Assembly (NCBI RefSeq): GCF_014217855.1 | Contig: NZ_CP059059.1 | Location: forward strand, 2,046,001-2,110,000 | Source of the DNA: Synechococcus sp. HK01-R | GTDB lineage: Bacteria > Cyanobacteriota > Cyanobacteriia > PCC-6307 > Cyanobiaceae | Direction: 5' to 3' | DNA: 64,000 bases | Shown: one piece after another, positions 45,716-54,870 of the stretch | How positions within the stretch are numbered: the stretch's first letter is position 1 | How the letters are laid out: each line of letters begins with the position of its first letter | Notes under the pieces: generated by a model | What the model saw: the letters and a program-made list of their open reading frames with translations, nothing else | Told to the model about the DNA's origin: nothing | Databases searched by the model: none | Position numbers and translations under genes: made by a program

Positions 45716-47206
45716 TCAGACAGGAGACGTGGGGAGCTGTCGCTCTGGAATGAAATTGCTGATACGCCTCAGGCCCTGATAACTCATCAGGAAGCGCAAG
45801 AGCGTACGGGTGCAGGTGAGGGCGGTAAACAGGCTGAGCAAGACGCCGATTCCCAGGGTGGCGGCAAAGCCTTTCACGAGACCGGTGCCGAGGAAGAACA
45901 GAGCCGCACAACTGATCAAGGTGGTGAGGTGACCATCGACGATGGAGGAGAAGGCTTCGGAAAAGCCCGTCTCGATGGAACGGATCAGGGTGTTGCCCCG
46001 CCGCAACTCATCCTTGATGCGCTCAAAAATCAGCACATTGGCATCGACCGCCATGCCAACGCTGAGGATGAATCCAGCAATGCCTGGCAGGGTCAATGTG
46101 ACGGGTAGAAGGGCGTAGATCGCGAGGTTGAACAACGCATAAAGGCTGAGAGCGAGCACGGCAACGAAGCCCGCCAACCGGTAAACCACCACCATGAAGA
46201 CGGCCACGAGCGCCAGCCCAGAAAGGGCAGCAATCAAGCTGCGCCTGACGTTCTCGGCCCCAAGGCTGGGACCGATCGTGCGCACCTCAAGGATCTTCAC
46301 GGGAAGAGGCAGCGATCCCCCCCGCAGCTGCACCTCAAGATCCCTCGCCTCTTCGGCGCTGAAATTGCCCGTGATCGAGGCTGCCCCCCCGGTGATGCCA
46401 GCCGCTTTGAACTGTTCACCGACGCTCGCCTCACTGATCGGCTGACCATCGAGGACAATGCCAAGCAAACGCCCTGTCCCGGCGATGGAGCGGGTGAGTT
46501 CAGCAAAGGCATCTCCCCCCTCACGATTAAAGGAAAGGGTCACTTCCCAGCCGGGGGTATTGGGCTGCTGCTGACGACCTGCCGTCACAAGATCCTTGCC
46601 GGTGAGTGCTGCAGGCTCAAAACGGGCCACGATCTCCTGGTTGACCTTCTCCAGCAGCTGCTCGAGTTGCTGCTGCTCACTTCCGGCACTGCCACTGAGA
46701 CCAAGAGCCTTCTGGGCCTTCGCGAGCTGTTCGAGATCGAGATCCTCGTTTTGCTGGGGGGGTTGTGCCGATTCGGCTCGAGCCTGACGCGCCGCAAGGA
46801 TGGCCTTGGTCTGAGCGCGAAGCTCGCGCAGACCCCGCATGTCCTCTTCTGTGCCGGGCTTCTGGGCACGGAATTCAAGTAGGGCCGTGCTGCCGAGCAC
46901 CTTGGCGGCCCGGGAGGGGTCGGTCTTCTCCCCAGGCAGCTGCAGAACCAGTTGATCGTCACCAATGGTCTGAAGAGTCGACTCGGAGACTCCCAATCCA
47001 TTGACCCGGCGGTCGAGGACCGCCTTCACCGCCTCCAGTTGCTCGGGCTTGACGGTTTTGATCTCACCGCCGGGCTGCACCTCGAGGGTGAGCTGACTGC
47101 CGCCGCGTAAATCAAGACCAAGCTGCAAAGGGAAGCTGGCAAGCACCGATGCCGCCGCAATCGCTAGGGCGAGGATGAGGGCAAACCAGCCCTGCTGACG
47201 CGCCAT
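45716..47206 (-). CDS. secD: Protein translocase subunit SecD
   Basis: Periplasmic pulling factor of the Sec system, 496 residues. The D1 motif LGLDLRGGSQLTLEV follows the first helix; the P1 head domain is extended by a Gln/Glu-rich insert (about residues 135-185); and the C-terminal six-helix bundle includes SVGMAVDANVLIFERIKDELRRG with the proton-relay aspartate. It starts three bases after the pdhB stop, linking it to that gene. Confidence 0.95.
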   Translation of the reverse strand: MARQQGWFALILALAIAAASVLASFPLQLGLDLRGGSQLTLEVQPGGEIKTVKPEQLEAVKAVLDRRVNGLGVSESTLQTIGDDQLVLQLPGEKTDPSRAAKVLGSTALLEFRAQKPGTEEDMRGLRELRAQTKAILAARQARAESAQPPQQNEDLDLEQLAKAQKALGLSGSAGSEQQQLEQLLEKVNQEIVARFEPAALTGKDLVTAGRQQQPNTPGWEVTLSFNREGGDAFAELTRSIAGTGRLLGIVLDGQPISEASVGEQFKAAGITGGAASITGNFSAEEARDLEVQLRGGSLPLPVKILEVRTIGPSLGAENVRRSLIAALSGLALVAVFMVVVYRLAGFVAVLALSLYALFNLAIYALLPVTLTLPGIAGFILSVGMAVDANVLIFERIKDELRRGNTLIRSIETGFSEAFSSIVDGHLTTLISCAALFFLGTGLVKGFAATLGIGVLLSLFTALTCTRTLLRFLMSYQGLRRISNFIPERQLPTSPV

Positions 47207-47209
47207 TGA

Positions 47210-48193
47210 TCAGATCCCCACGCGAACGATCTGCTGAGCCGCCTCAACGATCTGATGGGGCTGAATGATCGTGAGGTTCTCGAGATTTCCGTTGTAGGGG
47301 GTAGGGATGTCCTGGCTGGAGAGACGCACAGGGCGAGCATCGAGATCATCGAAGCACTGCTCGGTGATCAGGGCGATCAGTTCGGCACCGATGCCGCCGG
47401 TCTTCATGCACTCCTCCACCACGATCACCCGATGGGTTTTACGGATCGAGCGGGCGATCGTTTCCATATCAAAGGGTTTGAGGCTGATCAAATCGATCAA
47501 CTCCACGCTGATGCCATCGGCTTCCAGCTGTTCCACAGCCTTGAGGCAGTGGTGACGCATGCGTGAGTAAGTGAGGATCGTGACGTCAGTCCCCTCTTGC
47601 ACCAGGTCGGCCTGATCGAGTGCACAGGTGTACTCACCCTCTGGCAACTCTTCACTCAGGTTGTAGAGGAGCACATGCTCGAAGAAGAGCACAGGGTTGT
47701 TATCGCGGATCGCCGCCTTCATCAACCCCTTGGCATTGGTGGGCGTACTGCAGGCCACGATCTTGATGCCGGGCACGGCATGGAAGTAGGCCTCAAGTCG
47801 CTGGCTGTGCTCGGCACCGAGCTGGCGGCCTACACCACCGGGGCCACGCACGACCGTAGGAATCGTGAAGTTGCCGCCGCTGGTGTAGCGGAGCATGCCC
47901 ATGTTGTTTGAGATCTGATTGAAGGCGAGCAACAGAAAGCCCATATTCATGCCTTCCACGATGGGGCGAAGGCCCGTCATCGCTGCTCCGACGGCCATGC
48001 CGGTGAAGCTGTTTTCAGCAATCGGGGTGTCGAGCACCCTCAGCTCGCCGTACTTCTCGTAGAGATCCTTGGTGACCTTGTAGGAACCGCCGTACTGACC
48101 GACGTCCTCTCCCATCACGCAGACATGGGGATCTCGAGCCATCTCCTCGTCGATGGCTTCACGGAGTGCGTTGAAAAGAAGCGTCCCTGCCAC
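47210..48193 (-). CDS. pdhB: Pyruvate dehydrogenase E1 component, beta subunit
   Basis: Thiamine-diphosphate enzyme half that, with the alpha chain, decarboxylates pyruvate and feeds acetyl-CoA to fatty acid synthesis. At 327 residues it has the expected [63 protein letters not shown] and the C-terminal [16 protein letters not shown]. The start is GTG. The alpha subunit gene is elsewhere. Confidence 0.95.
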   Translation of the reverse strand: MAGTLLFNALREAIDEEMARDPHVCVMGEDVGQYGGSYKVTKDLYEKYGELRVLDTPIAENSFTGMAVGAAMTGLRPIVEGMNMGFLLLAFNQISNNMGMLRYTSGGNFTIPTVVRGPGGVGRQLGAEHSQRLEAYFHAVPGIKIVACSTPTNAKGLMKAAIRDNNPVLFFEHVLLYNLSEELPEGEYTCALDQADLVQEGTDVTILTYSRMRHHCLKAVEQLEADGISVELIDLISLKPFDMETIARSIRKTHRVIVVEECMKTGGIGAELIALITEQCFDDLDARPVRLSSQDIPTPYNGNLENLTIIQPHQIVEAAQQIVRVGI

Positions 48194-48255
48194 GGCGTTG
48201 CTGTCGGTCCGGCCTTGCCGGCATCAGCGGCCAAGCTATCTCAGTCCGGGCGCCT

Positions 48256-48351
48256 TCACCCTCCGGCGGCGAAGGTTGTGAGCAGCAGCACCGAGAGGAG
48301 CAGGCCCGGAGACAGAAGCAAAACCAGCTGACCGAGATCGTGGGGCGTCAT
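48256..48351 (-). CDS. Putative 31-residue hydrophobic peptide
   Basis: An ATG-started frame of 31 codons in the gap between the DUF3082 gene and pdhB. The product is almost entirely one hydrophobic helix: MTPHDLGQLVLLLSPGLLLS followed by VLLLTTFAAGG. Size and shape resemble the small photosystem and cytochrome subunits, but it matches none that I know (PsaI, PsaM, PsbM, PsbX, PetN, PetM, Ycf12). The ribosome site is weak (AGGG 11 bases upstream). It needs conservation data to be accepted. Confidence 0.45.
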   Translation of the reverse strand: MTPHDLGQLVLLLSPGLLLSVLLLTTFAAGG

Positions 48352-48393
48352 GGAAGAACGTCGCCCTAGAAGCGATGAGGGCACGGTCAGACG

Positions 48394-48705
48394 CTAGGCA
48401 GCATCGGGCTCCTGGCCTGTGAAGAGACTGCGAAGAAACACCAGAAACAAGCCCAAGCCGATGAAGGCAAAGCTGAAGGTGGCCAGGAAACACATGCCGA
48501 TCAACAGGGTTTTGAGCGCCGTGGCAATGCTTTGGGCAATCGGTGAGCTGTAGTTCGGAGGATGGGCTGCGAAATAGAGCACCATGCGCTTGCTGAGGCC
48601 GAGGCTCAACCAGGCGAGCAACAGGCTTGTGAGGGAACCCGAGACGAAGCTGAGGGGACCCTTGCGCCTCTCCTCATTCGGTTGACCGCTGTTCTTGCTG
48701 TTCAT
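48394..48705 (-). CDS. DUF3082 family membrane protein
   Basis: A 103-residue protein with two hydrophobic segments ([19 protein letters not shown] and [23 protein letters not shown]) separated by [22 protein letters not shown], the pattern of the cyanobacterial and plastid DUF3082 family. Function is unknown. Its ATG overlaps the ispE stop (ATGA). Confidence 0.8.
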   Translation of the reverse strand: MNSKNSGQPNEERRKGPLSFVSGSLTSLLLAWLSLGLSKRMVLYFAAHPPNYSSPIAQSIATALKTLLIGMCFLATFSFAFIGLGLFLVFLRSLFTGQEPDAA

Positions 48706-49634
48706 GCCGCCAGCTTGGCCCCATGGCCCAGAAAGGAACAACTCCAGGCTTCCAGCCCTGCGTCATGGAACTGGTCCCGATGCTGTTCAAGGGCAAGATC
48801 CGCAGCGCTGCGATCGGGGAACAGAGCGAAACAGCTCGGGCCGGAACCACTCATGGCCACCCGCAGCTGTCCAGGGAGGTCCGCGAGCAGCTGCAGAGCG
48901 ATTGGCACCGCAGGGGTCTGGGGGGCGACGACCTCCTGCAGGTCGTTGCGCAATGGAGGAGTCCGCAGGTCGTCATGGGGCTGCAGCCAGGGCGCCTGAC
49001 GCAAAGCCTGACGGCGATCCTCAAAGGCCGACTCGTCGTCGAGGTAGGTGGCCCCGCGCAGGCGTCGACATTCGCCGTAAGCCCAAGGGGTCGAGACGCT
49101 GACCAGGGGATCCTTGACGAGCACGACCCCAAAACGATGGCAACCAGCCACCAGAGGCTCCAGGGTTTCACCGCGGCCGAAGCAAAGCTGGCTGCCTCCG
49201 GCAATGCAGAAGGGCATATCGGAACCCAGGTCTGCCGCCATGCACTCGAGCTCGGCCTGGCTGTGGCCCAAGCCCCAAAGGGTGTTGAGCGCCACCAGGG
49301 CGGCTGCACCGTCACTGGAGCCGCCGGCCAGACCTGCCCCGATCGGGATTCGCTTGCTGAGATGAAGCCTGGCGCCCAGTTCACCAAAGCCAGAGCGCTG
49401 GCGGAGCAATTCCGCAGCCCTCACGATCAGATTGTCGCGCCCGCAGCTCAGATCGTCGCAATCACAGGTGAGATGCAAGCTGCCGTCTGCGGTGTTGATG
49501 CAGGAGAGCTCATCGGCCAGATCGATGCTCTGCATCACCATCGCCAGCTCATGAAAGCCATCGGCTCGGAGGCCAAGCACCTCCAGGTGCAGATTGATTT
49601 TGGCTGGGGCGCTGACGCGAACCGTGGCCGTCAT
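48702..49634 (-). CDS. ispE: 4-diphosphocytidyl-2-C-methyl-D-erythritol kinase
   Basis: GHMP kinase of the MEP pathway for isoprenoids (carotenoids, phytol, quinones). The 310 residues open with [25 protein letters not shown]; the ATP-binding motif is [23 protein letters not shown] and the third GHMP motif [12 protein letters not shown] is near the C-terminus. Translationally coupled on both sides: rsmA upstream, DUF3082 downstream. Confidence 0.96.
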   Translation of the reverse strand: MTATVRVSAPAKINLHLEVLGLRADGFHELAMVMQSIDLADELSCINTADGSLHLTCDCDDLSCGRDNLIVRAAELLRQRSGFGELGARLHLSKRIPIGAGLAGGSSDGAAALVALNTLWGLGHSQAELECMAADLGSDMPFCIAGGSQLCFGRGETLEPLVAGCHRFGVVLVKDPLVSVSTPWAYGECRRLRGATYLDDESAFEDRRQALRQAPWLQPHDDLRTPPLRNDLQEVVAPQTPAVPIALQLLADLPGQLRVAMSGSGPSCFALFPDRSAADLALEQHRDQFHDAGLEAWSCSFLGHGAKLAA

Positions 49635-50473
49635 GACGTCGTTGAGGCGATGACGGCCTGATTCAAACCCCTAGCGAAGCGGACCCAGGCCTCGGGTGCG
49701 ATCTCCTGAGGGCGCTGCTGCAGCTGAATTCCCGCTGATGCAGTCAGATCCTGAAGCTGTTCAGGTGCACAGAGGCCAGCCAGAGTGTTGCGCAGCATCT
49801 TGCGTCGAGCGAGAAACGCCATACGCAATAAGCGCTCAACCGTGCGGGCCAGCTCCGGCTCCAGGCGCTGGTTGATCGGCAGAGGATCGAGGCGGATCAC
49901 CTCCGACTGCACCTTCGGCGGCGGCTGAAAACAGCGGGGAGGCACCGCACAAACGGACTGGCAGCTGGCCAGCAGCTGCATCCGCACGCTCAGGGCGCTG
50001 AAGCTGCTGGCACCGGGGCGGGCGCGAACCCGTTCGGCCACCTCCTTCTGCACGAGCAGCACCAACGATTGATAGGGAGGATCAACAGGCCGATCGAGGC
50101 GTCCGATCAGGCGCTCCAGCAAAGGGCCAGTGATGTTGTAAGGGATGTTGGCCACCACCTTGGTGGCTGGTGCATCGTCGGGAAGGGTGAGTGGCCCTTC
50201 CAGCACATCTCCCTGCCTCAGAGAGAAACGGGAATCACCTGCGAAGCGTTCCTGCAGGCCCGCCACAAGATCACGGTCGAGCTCAATGGCATGAACTCGG
50301 GCCGCTGGCGATGCCAGCAGTCGCTCGGTGAGGGCGCCCCGACCGGGCCCAACCTCCAGCACACGATCCTCGGGCTGGAGATCAGCAGCGCTGAGAATCT
50401 GATCCAACACGCGCTCATCGGTGAGCCAGTGCTGTCCGAAGCGCTTGCGGGTGGTGTGGCCGGAGAAGCTCAT
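49631..50473 (-). CDS. rsmA: 16S rRNA dimethyladenosine transferase RsmA
   Basis: Methylates A1518 and A1519 in 16S rRNA. From the ATG at 50473 it has 280 residues: [24 protein letters not shown] motif [16 protein letters not shown], catalytic [14 protein letters not shown] and the late [15 protein letters not shown]. It overlaps the YraN gene stop by four bases. The order yraN-rsmA-ispE-DUF3082 is one coupled chain. Confidence 0.95.
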   Translation of the reverse strand: MSFSGHTTRKRFGQHWLTDERVLDQILSAADLQPEDRVLEVGPGRGALTERLLASPAARVHAIELDRDLVAGLQERFAGDSRFSLRQGDVLEGPLTLPDDAPATKVVANIPYNITGPLLERLIGRLDRPVDPPYQSLVLLVQKEVAERVRARPGASSFSALSVRMQLLASCQSVCAVPPRCFQPPPKVQSEVIRLDPLPINQRLEPELARTVERLLRMAFLARRKMLRNTLAGLCAPEQLQDLTASAGIQLQQRPQEIAPEAWVRFARGLNQAVIASTTS

Positions 50474-50886
50474 GATTCCTGGGACCATCCTTCACTGTGC
50501 AGGAACGCAGCCACCCGGATCCATCGCACCGGTTTGATACTGGGGGGCAAGGGCACCAAGGCCAGCACCACCTCTAGACCCGTGCTGGACCAAAGGGGAT
50601 TTTCGACCTGCCAGCAGGCCAGCGCCCTGCCCAAGCAACTGCGCTTGCGATAACCGAAAGCATGCAGGCCCCATCCATCCAAACCGGCTGAGCTCCGACC
50701 CTTGACCTCCACCGCCAGTAACCGCCCCTGCGGTGGCGCTCCCTTGGCCATCACAAGATCGATCTCACCCCAGCGGCAACGCCAGCGCTGCGCCAAACAG
50801 CGCCAGCCCTGCTGGCGTAGTAGGCGCAGCGCCCTGCGTTCGGCCCACTGGCCCTGATCCGGAGGCTGCACCGCTCTTGAGCCCAT
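50470..50886 (-). CDS. YraN/UPF0102 family nuclease-like protein
   Basis: A 138-residue protein with a restriction-endonuclease-like fold: EIDLVM and LAVEVKGRSS provide the D...ExK-type acidic and lysine residues after RWRCRWG. The family's function is not settled; a role in DNA processing is suspected. I used ATG at 50886, since the longer frame adds sequence unlike the family. Confidence 0.82.
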   Translation of the reverse strand: MGSRAVQPPDQGQWAERRALRLLRQQGWRCLAQRWRCRWGEIDLVMAKGAPPQGRLLAVEVKGRSSAGLDGWGLHAFGYRKRSCLGRALACWQVENPLWSSTGLEVVLALVPLPPSIKPVRWIRVAAFLHSEGWSQES

Positions 50887-50964
50887 GACCGACACCCCTG
50901 GATCAGCACTGCCGAGACAAAGCATTCCCCCCAACCATTGCCGAGGCTGCATGACACGTTTTCG

Positions 50965-50975
50965 CGTTAATAACG
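50965..50975. repeat. Short dyad in the yraN/pentapeptide intergenic region
   Basis: CGTTA-A-TAACG, a 5-bp inverted repeat with a one-base centre, flanked by two copies of TTCGCG (50961-50966 and 50983-50988). It sits between divergent genes and could be an operator, though it is short enough to occur by chance. Confidence 0.35.
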
Positions 50976-51007
50976 TTACGAATTCGCGCTATTCAAGAGC
51001 ACTTCAG

Positions 51008-51046
51008 CGCCACCTCAACGCCACCTCAACGCCACCTCAACGCCAC
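51008..51046. repeat. 11-base tandem repeat
   Basis: Three perfect copies of CGCCACCTCAA (51008-51018, 51019-51029, 51030-51040) plus a six-base partial copy. The array ends about 60 bases before the start of the pentapeptide-repeat gene, inside its probable promoter or leader. Period 11 is close to one DNA helical turn. The flanks do not share the unit. Confidence 0.85.
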
Positions 51047-51108
51047 TGCGCACTCGCCAACCGATCCAGCCCTTCAGAATGGCGATATCTCCGGAATCGC
51101 AGCGGTCC

Positions 51109-51591
51109 ATGCGTTCACGCCTGCTTGTGCTTCTGATCGGCCTGCTGCTGCCCCTCTCCCTCGTGCTGCAGCCGGCACCAGCCCTGGCGGCCATGGACTA
51201 CGCCAAGCAGGTGCTGATCGGCGCAGACTTCTCAGGACGGGAGATGCAGGGCGTCACCTTCAACCTCACCAACCTGCGCGAAGCCGATTTATCAGGCAGT
51301 GATCTACAGGGAGCCAGCTTGTTCGGCGCCAAGCTGCAGGATGCCGATCTCAGCAACACCAATCTTCGCGACGCCACCCTCGATTCCGCCGTGCTGGATG
51401 GCACCAACCTCAGCAATGCGGTCTTGGAGGACGCCTTCGCCTTCAACACTCGCTTCATCAACGTGACGATCAGTGGCGCTGACTTCACGAACGTGCCCCT
51501 GCGTGGCGATGTGCTCAAAACCCTCTGCGCAGCCGCTGAAGGCACCAATCCGGTGACCGGCCGCAACACCCGCGACACCCTCGGCTGCTGA
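51109..51591 (+). CDS. Lumenal pentapeptide repeat protein
   Basis: A secreted right-handed beta-helix protein of 160 residues. The N-terminus MRSRLLVLLIGLLLPLSLVL ending PALA is a signal peptide, probably for the thylakoid lumen or periplasm. About 15 A(D/N)LXX repeats follow (GADFS, NLTNLREADLSGSDLQGASL, AKLQDADLSNTNLRDATL), then a C-terminal cap with two cysteines (KTLCAAAEG and DTLGC). An ATG at 51079 would add ten residues. The stop shares a base with the next ATG (TGATG). Confidence 0.87.
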   Translation: MRSRLLVLLIGLLLPLSLVLQPAPALAAMDYAKQVLIGADFSGREMQGVTFNLTNLREADLSGSDLQGASLFGAKLQDADLSNTNLRDATLDSAVLDGTNLSNAVLEDAFAFNTRFINVTISGADFTNVPLRGDVLKTLCAAAEGTNPVTGRNTRDTLGC

Positions 51592-52010
51592 TGAGCTTCG
51601 ATCCCCGCAGCCTGGAACGCCTGAAGGAGTTGGGCCGGAGCCTTCCCCAGGCCCTGCCCGCGCCCGAGGCGAAACCAGCACCATCGCCGAAGGCCAGTGA
51701 GCGACGCCACAAGGTGGAAACGGAGCAGAACCCGGAGCAGCTGTTTCGCGAACTGATGCACGTGAGCCCCGATGGCACGGTGCCCGAGCACCTGATGCAG
51801 CGCCTGAAGGAAGCGGAAGAGCGCACCAAGCTCGAACGTCGCCCTCCCCCGGCAACCACCAGCTCCCCCTTACCGCCGACGACCAGTCAACGGCCGAACA
51901 AAGGCAAAACCACCCGCGCCCAGCGCCCCCCCGTCACGCCGGGCAGCGAAGAGGAAAGCCTCTATGTGGCCTTCGGGCAGTTGCTACTGGAAGACGAGGA
52001 AGAGGATTGA
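51591..52010 (+). CDS. Conserved picocyanobacterial hypothetical protein
   Basis: A 139-residue, probably disordered protein. An N-terminal helix ([21 protein letters not shown]) and a middle block [28 protein letters not shown] appear folded; the rest is Pro/Thr/Arg-rich with a strongly acidic tail ending LLEDEEED. Overlap with both neighbours (TGATG before, TTGA after) supports expression. Function unknown. Confidence 0.7.
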   Translation: MSFDPRSLERLKELGRSLPQALPAPEAKPAPSPKASERRHKVETEQNPEQLFRELMHVSPDGTVPEHLMQRLKEAEERTKLERRPPPATTSSPLPPTTSQRPNKGKTTRAQRPPVTPGSEEESLYVAFGQLLLEDEEED

Positions 52011-52441
52011 ATCCCTCCCGCTGCCGGATCATCGCCGTCGGCAAGGTGCGCAAGGGCTGGGTGCAGGAAGGGGTGGAGCTCTACCTCAAGCGACTCCCTG
52101 GGCTCACCGTGGTGGAACTCAAGGACAGCAGCAGAGAGAAGGAGGCGGAGGCGATCCGTGCCGCCCTGCGATCCGATGAACTCCCGGTGATGCTGATGGA
52201 GCAGGGTGACACCCTCGCCTCGGTGCCCTTCGCCACGCGACTCGACCAGTTCGGCAACGAACGCCTGGCCTTTGTGATTGGCGGCGCCGATGGGCTGACC
52301 GATGAGCTCAAAGCTGCCGCCCGCTGGCAACTGAGCCTCTCACCCATGACCTTCCCCCATGAATTGGCCCGGCTCCTGCTGCTCGAGCAGCTTTACCGAG
52401 CCCAGGCGATCCTGCAGGGGAGCCCCTATCACCGGGCTTGA
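52007..52441 (+). CDS. rlmH: 23S rRNA pseudouridine1915 N3-methyltransferase RlmH
   Basis: SPOUT-class methyltransferase acting on helix 69 of the large subunit. The 144 residues show [24 protein letters not shown], the knotted SAM site [14 protein letters not shown] and the C-terminal [24 protein letters not shown] with YHRA end. The start is TTG, overlapping the previous stop. Confidence 0.94.
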   Translation: MNPSRCRIIAVGKVRKGWVQEGVELYLKRLPGLTVVELKDSSREKEAEAIRAALRSDELPVMLMEQGDTLASVPFATRLDQFGNERLAFVIGGADGLTDELKAAARWQLSLSPMTFPHELARLLLLEQLYRAQAILQGSPYHRA

Positions 52442-52465
52442 CCCCTGATCCAGGCATCCAGGCGC

Positions 52466-52591
52466 ATGGCCATCTCAGGCGCCCACTCTCTGGGCAAAAG
52501 CACCTTGGTGAACGACTGGGTGCAAGCCCACCCTGAGTCCATCAGAGAAGAGGAACCATTTCGCGCCCTCGCCCTCGTCACCAAGCCGTAA
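52466..52591 (+). pseudogene. Remnant of a P-loop ATPase/kinase (AAA_28-like)
   Basis: A 41-codon fragment beginning MAISGAHSLGKSTLVNDWVQ and continuing AHPESIREEEPFRAL before it runs out at TAA. This is the exact N-terminus of a nucleoside-kinase-like P-loop family (Walker A GAHSLGKST, then the REEEPxRAL block); intact members are about 180-200 residues. Everything after the EEP block is missing, and the fragment's end overlaps the 3' end of the convergent hypothetical gene, so the deletion joined the two. Confidence 0.7.
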
Positions 52592-52964
52592 GGGTCAGCG
52601 GCTGGAACTTGGCGACGCTCAGAGTCCAGCCGCGGCCGGCCATCGCCCGAAGGCCGGCCTGGAACGCTGGGGTATCCCCCGTGTTCAGCCAGGCGGCCTT
52701 GAGAGCCGGCAAGTCTTCCGGCAACCGCTCCATCGGCAACTCCACCAGCAGCAGACTGTCCAGACCACAGACACGGCGAATCGGCCCCTCGTCACTCCGT
52801 TGCCACACACGCAGCAACAGCTCCAGCGCCAGGGCATGGGCCACCTCCACGGGCTGCTCAGCAGCGGCGGCCTCGGCCGTGAGCGAACGACCGGCGAGGG
52901 GCAAGGCCCGCCGCCCCTCCTGCTCGATCAGAGCTAGAGCGACGAGATAAGGAGCCTCAGCCAT
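52578..52964 (-). CDS. Conserved hypothetical protein divergent from umuD
   Basis: A 128-residue soluble protein of unknown function (MAEAPYLVALALIEQEGRRA at the start, then ALALELLLRVWQRSDEGPIRRVCGLDSLLLVELPMERLP). I used the ATG at 52964; a GTG at 53009 would add 15 residues and place the start seven bases from the LexA box. If that box is real, this gene could share SOS control with umuDC. Confidence 0.6.
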   Translation of the reverse strand: MAEAPYLVALALIEQEGRRALPLAGRSLTAEAAAAEQPVEVAHALALELLLRVWQRSDEGPIRRVCGLDSLLLVELPMERLPEDLPALKAAWLNTGDTPAFQAGLRAMAGRGWTLSVAKFQPLTLTAW

Positions 52965-53015
52965 CGGGAACAGAGCAATGGGCGCATCCTCACCGATCCC
53001 AAGAGCCACAAAGCC

Positions 53016-53029
53016 AGAACATCTGTACT
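53016..53029. promoter_or_regulatory. Probable LexA (SOS) box upstream of umuD
   Basis: AGAACATCTGTACT matches the cyanobacterial LexA consensus RGTACNNNDGTWCB at 13 of 14 positions (A for the first T). It lies 25 bases before the umuD start and between two divergent genes, as expected for an SOS operator. Confidence 0.65.
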
Positions 53030-53054
53030 ATTCCATGGAGTCGGATGGTCTCCA

Positions 53055-53498
53055 TTGCCGGTCGATCGCTCCTCTCTTCAAGCAGCACAGCCCCTGCGCC
53101 TCCAGCGCCATCCGCTCCACCTGCCCCTGGCTAGCGAACGGGTGGCCGCCGGCTTTCCCTCTCCCGCGGACGATTACGTGGAGGTGGGGATCGACCTGAA
53201 TGAACAACTGATCCGCCATCCCACCAGCACCTTCTTTCTAAGAGTGAGCGGCGACTCCATGACCGGCGCCGGCATTCATGACGGCGATCTGCTTGTGGTG
53301 GACCGCAGCCTCGATCCCAGGCCGGGTCGGGTGGTGGTGGCGGTGCTTGATGGCGGTTTCACCCTCAAGCGACTGGCACGCCATCGCGGCCAGCTGCGCC
53401 TGGAGGCCGCTAATCCCGACTATCCGCCCCTCGACCTGCATCGCTGCGGCGATGTGCAGATCTGGGGAGTGGCGATCCATGTCATTCACCCGCTCTGA
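53055..53498 (+). CDS. umuD: UmuD-like SOS mutagenesis protein
   Basis: Self-cleaving partner of the UmuC polymerase. The 147 residues contain the cleavage dipeptide in ERVAAGFPSPADDYVE (A-G), the catalytic serine in FFLRVSGDSMTGAGI and lysine in GGFTLKRLARH, all in LexA/UmuD order. The start is TTG at 53055, since the ATGs nearby are out of frame. umuC follows after 19 bases. Confidence 0.92.
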   Translation: MPVDRSSLQAAQPLRLQRHPLHLPLASERVAAGFPSPADDYVEVGIDLNEQLIRHPTSTFFLRVSGDSMTGAGIHDGDLLVVDRSLDPRPGRVVVAVLDGGFTLKRLARHRGQLRLEAANPDYPPLDLHRCGDVQIWGVAIHVIHPL

Positions 53499-53517
53499 AC
53501 CCTCAGGGGCAAGTCCC

Positions 53518-54792
53518 ATGCCTGCTGTCACGGCCCTCATTGATGCCAACAATTTCTATGCCTCTTGCGAGCAGAGCCTTGATCCAGCCCTGATCGGCAG
53601 ACCGGTGGTGGTGCTCTCCAACAACGACGGCTGCATCGTGGCCCGCAGCGCCGAAGCCCGAGCCCTAGGCATTGCCATGGGCACCCCCTATTTCCAAGCC
53701 AAGCGCGACCTGGAACGCCATGACGTGGTGGTGCGCAGCTCCAACTACGCCCTCTACGCCGATATGAGCCAGCGGCTGATGAGCCTGCTGGAAGGGGAGG
53801 TGGAGGAGCTGGAGATCTATTCAATCGACGAGGCCTTCGCCCGGCTCAGCCGACCGGCCGACGGCGATCTCCTGCCCTGGGGGAGACGCCTGCGCGCCCT
53901 GGCCCGACGCAACCTGGGCTTACCAATCGCCATTGGACTTGGCTCCAGCAAAGGGCAGGCCAAACTCGCCAACCGCTTGGCCAAGGTGGAACCGGCCCAT
54001 GCCGGCCTGTTTGATCTAGTGCGCTGCTGTGATGTCGACCGATGGCTGGAAACAATCGCCATCGAAGACGTGTGGGGAATCGGCCGCAAGCTGGCCCACT
54101 GGTGCCGGCTGCGGGGCGTGAGCAATGCCCGCCAGCTGCGCGATATGCCCAGCGGTGAACTGCGGGCCAAAGCCGGCGTGGTGGGTGTGCGGCTGCAACG
54201 GGAACTGCAGGGCTACAGCTGCCTACCCCTTGATCTGGCCCCCTCCGCCAAGCAGGAGACCTGCGTAAGCCGCAGCTTCAGCCGACCCATCACCAGCCTG
54301 GAGGAACTGTGCGAAGCAGTGGCCACCTACGTGGTGCGCGCCGCCGAGAAACTACGCAAGCAACAGCAACGGGCAGCCGCCCTCACGGTGTTCACACGCA
54401 CCAGTCCCTTCGTCCCTGGCTTCTACAGCCAGGCCGCCAGCACTCGCCTAGACCTACCCAGCAACGACACCCAAACACTGCTCAACGCCGCTTTGCCTCT
54501 GGTGGAGCGAATCTTCCAGCCGCACCGCCAGCTCGCCAAAGCCGGGGTACTGATGCAGCACCTGCAGAGCAGCGAGCAGCTGCAGCATCACCTGCTGGTG
54601 CCCTGCAGCGAAGCCGAGCAGCAACGGCGCGACAACTTGATGAACACAATCGACCGACTGAACCAGCGCTACGGCCGTGGCACCGTGCAATGGGCTGCCT
54701 GCGGACTGGATCCCAGTTGGGCCATGCGCCGGGAGCGACTGGGACGAGCCGCCACCACTCGGCTCAGTGATGTGCCGGTCGTGCGGGCCTAA
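53518..54792 (+). CDS. umuC: UmuC-like Y-family DNA polymerase V
   Basis: Error-prone translesion polymerase, 424 residues. The catalytic blocks are ALIDANNFYASCEQSLDP, VLSNNDGCIVARS, and EIYSIDEAFARLS with the SIDE motif. The DNA-binding little-finger region follows, including SRSFSRPITSLEEL. A complete umuDC unit is intact here, so the strain should be capable of SOS mutagenesis if LexA is present elsewhere. Confidence 0.95.
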   Translation: MPAVTALIDANNFYASCEQSLDPALIGRPVVVLSNNDGCIVARSAEARALGIAMGTPYFQAKRDLERHDVVVRSSNYALYADMSQRLMSLLEGEVEELEIYSIDEAFARLSRPADGDLLPWGRRLRALARRNLGLPIAIGLGSSKGQAKLANRLAKVEPAHAGLFDLVRCCDVDRWLETIAIEDVWGIGRKLAHWCRLRGVSNARQLRDMPSGELRAKAGVVGVRLQRELQGYSCLPLDLAPSAKQETCVSRSFSRPITSLEELCEAVATYVVRAAEKLRKQQQRAAALTVFTRTSPFVPGFYSQAASTRLDLPSNDTQTLLNAALPLVERIFQPHRQLAKAGVLMQHLQSSEQLQHHLLVPCSEAEQQRRDNLMNTIDRLNQRYGRGTVQWAACGLDPSWAMRRERLGRAATTRLSDVPVVRA

Positions 54793-54870
54793 ACAGTCAA
54801 AGTGATGCCTCTGAATCAACCGCTGAACGTGACGGTTCTGAAGCCCTCCTGAGCCCTGATCAACGAAGGA

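Noticed and set aside
44972-46108. 378-codon plus-strand frame over secF and secD
   Set aside because: Antisense of two conserved membrane genes; no domain features.
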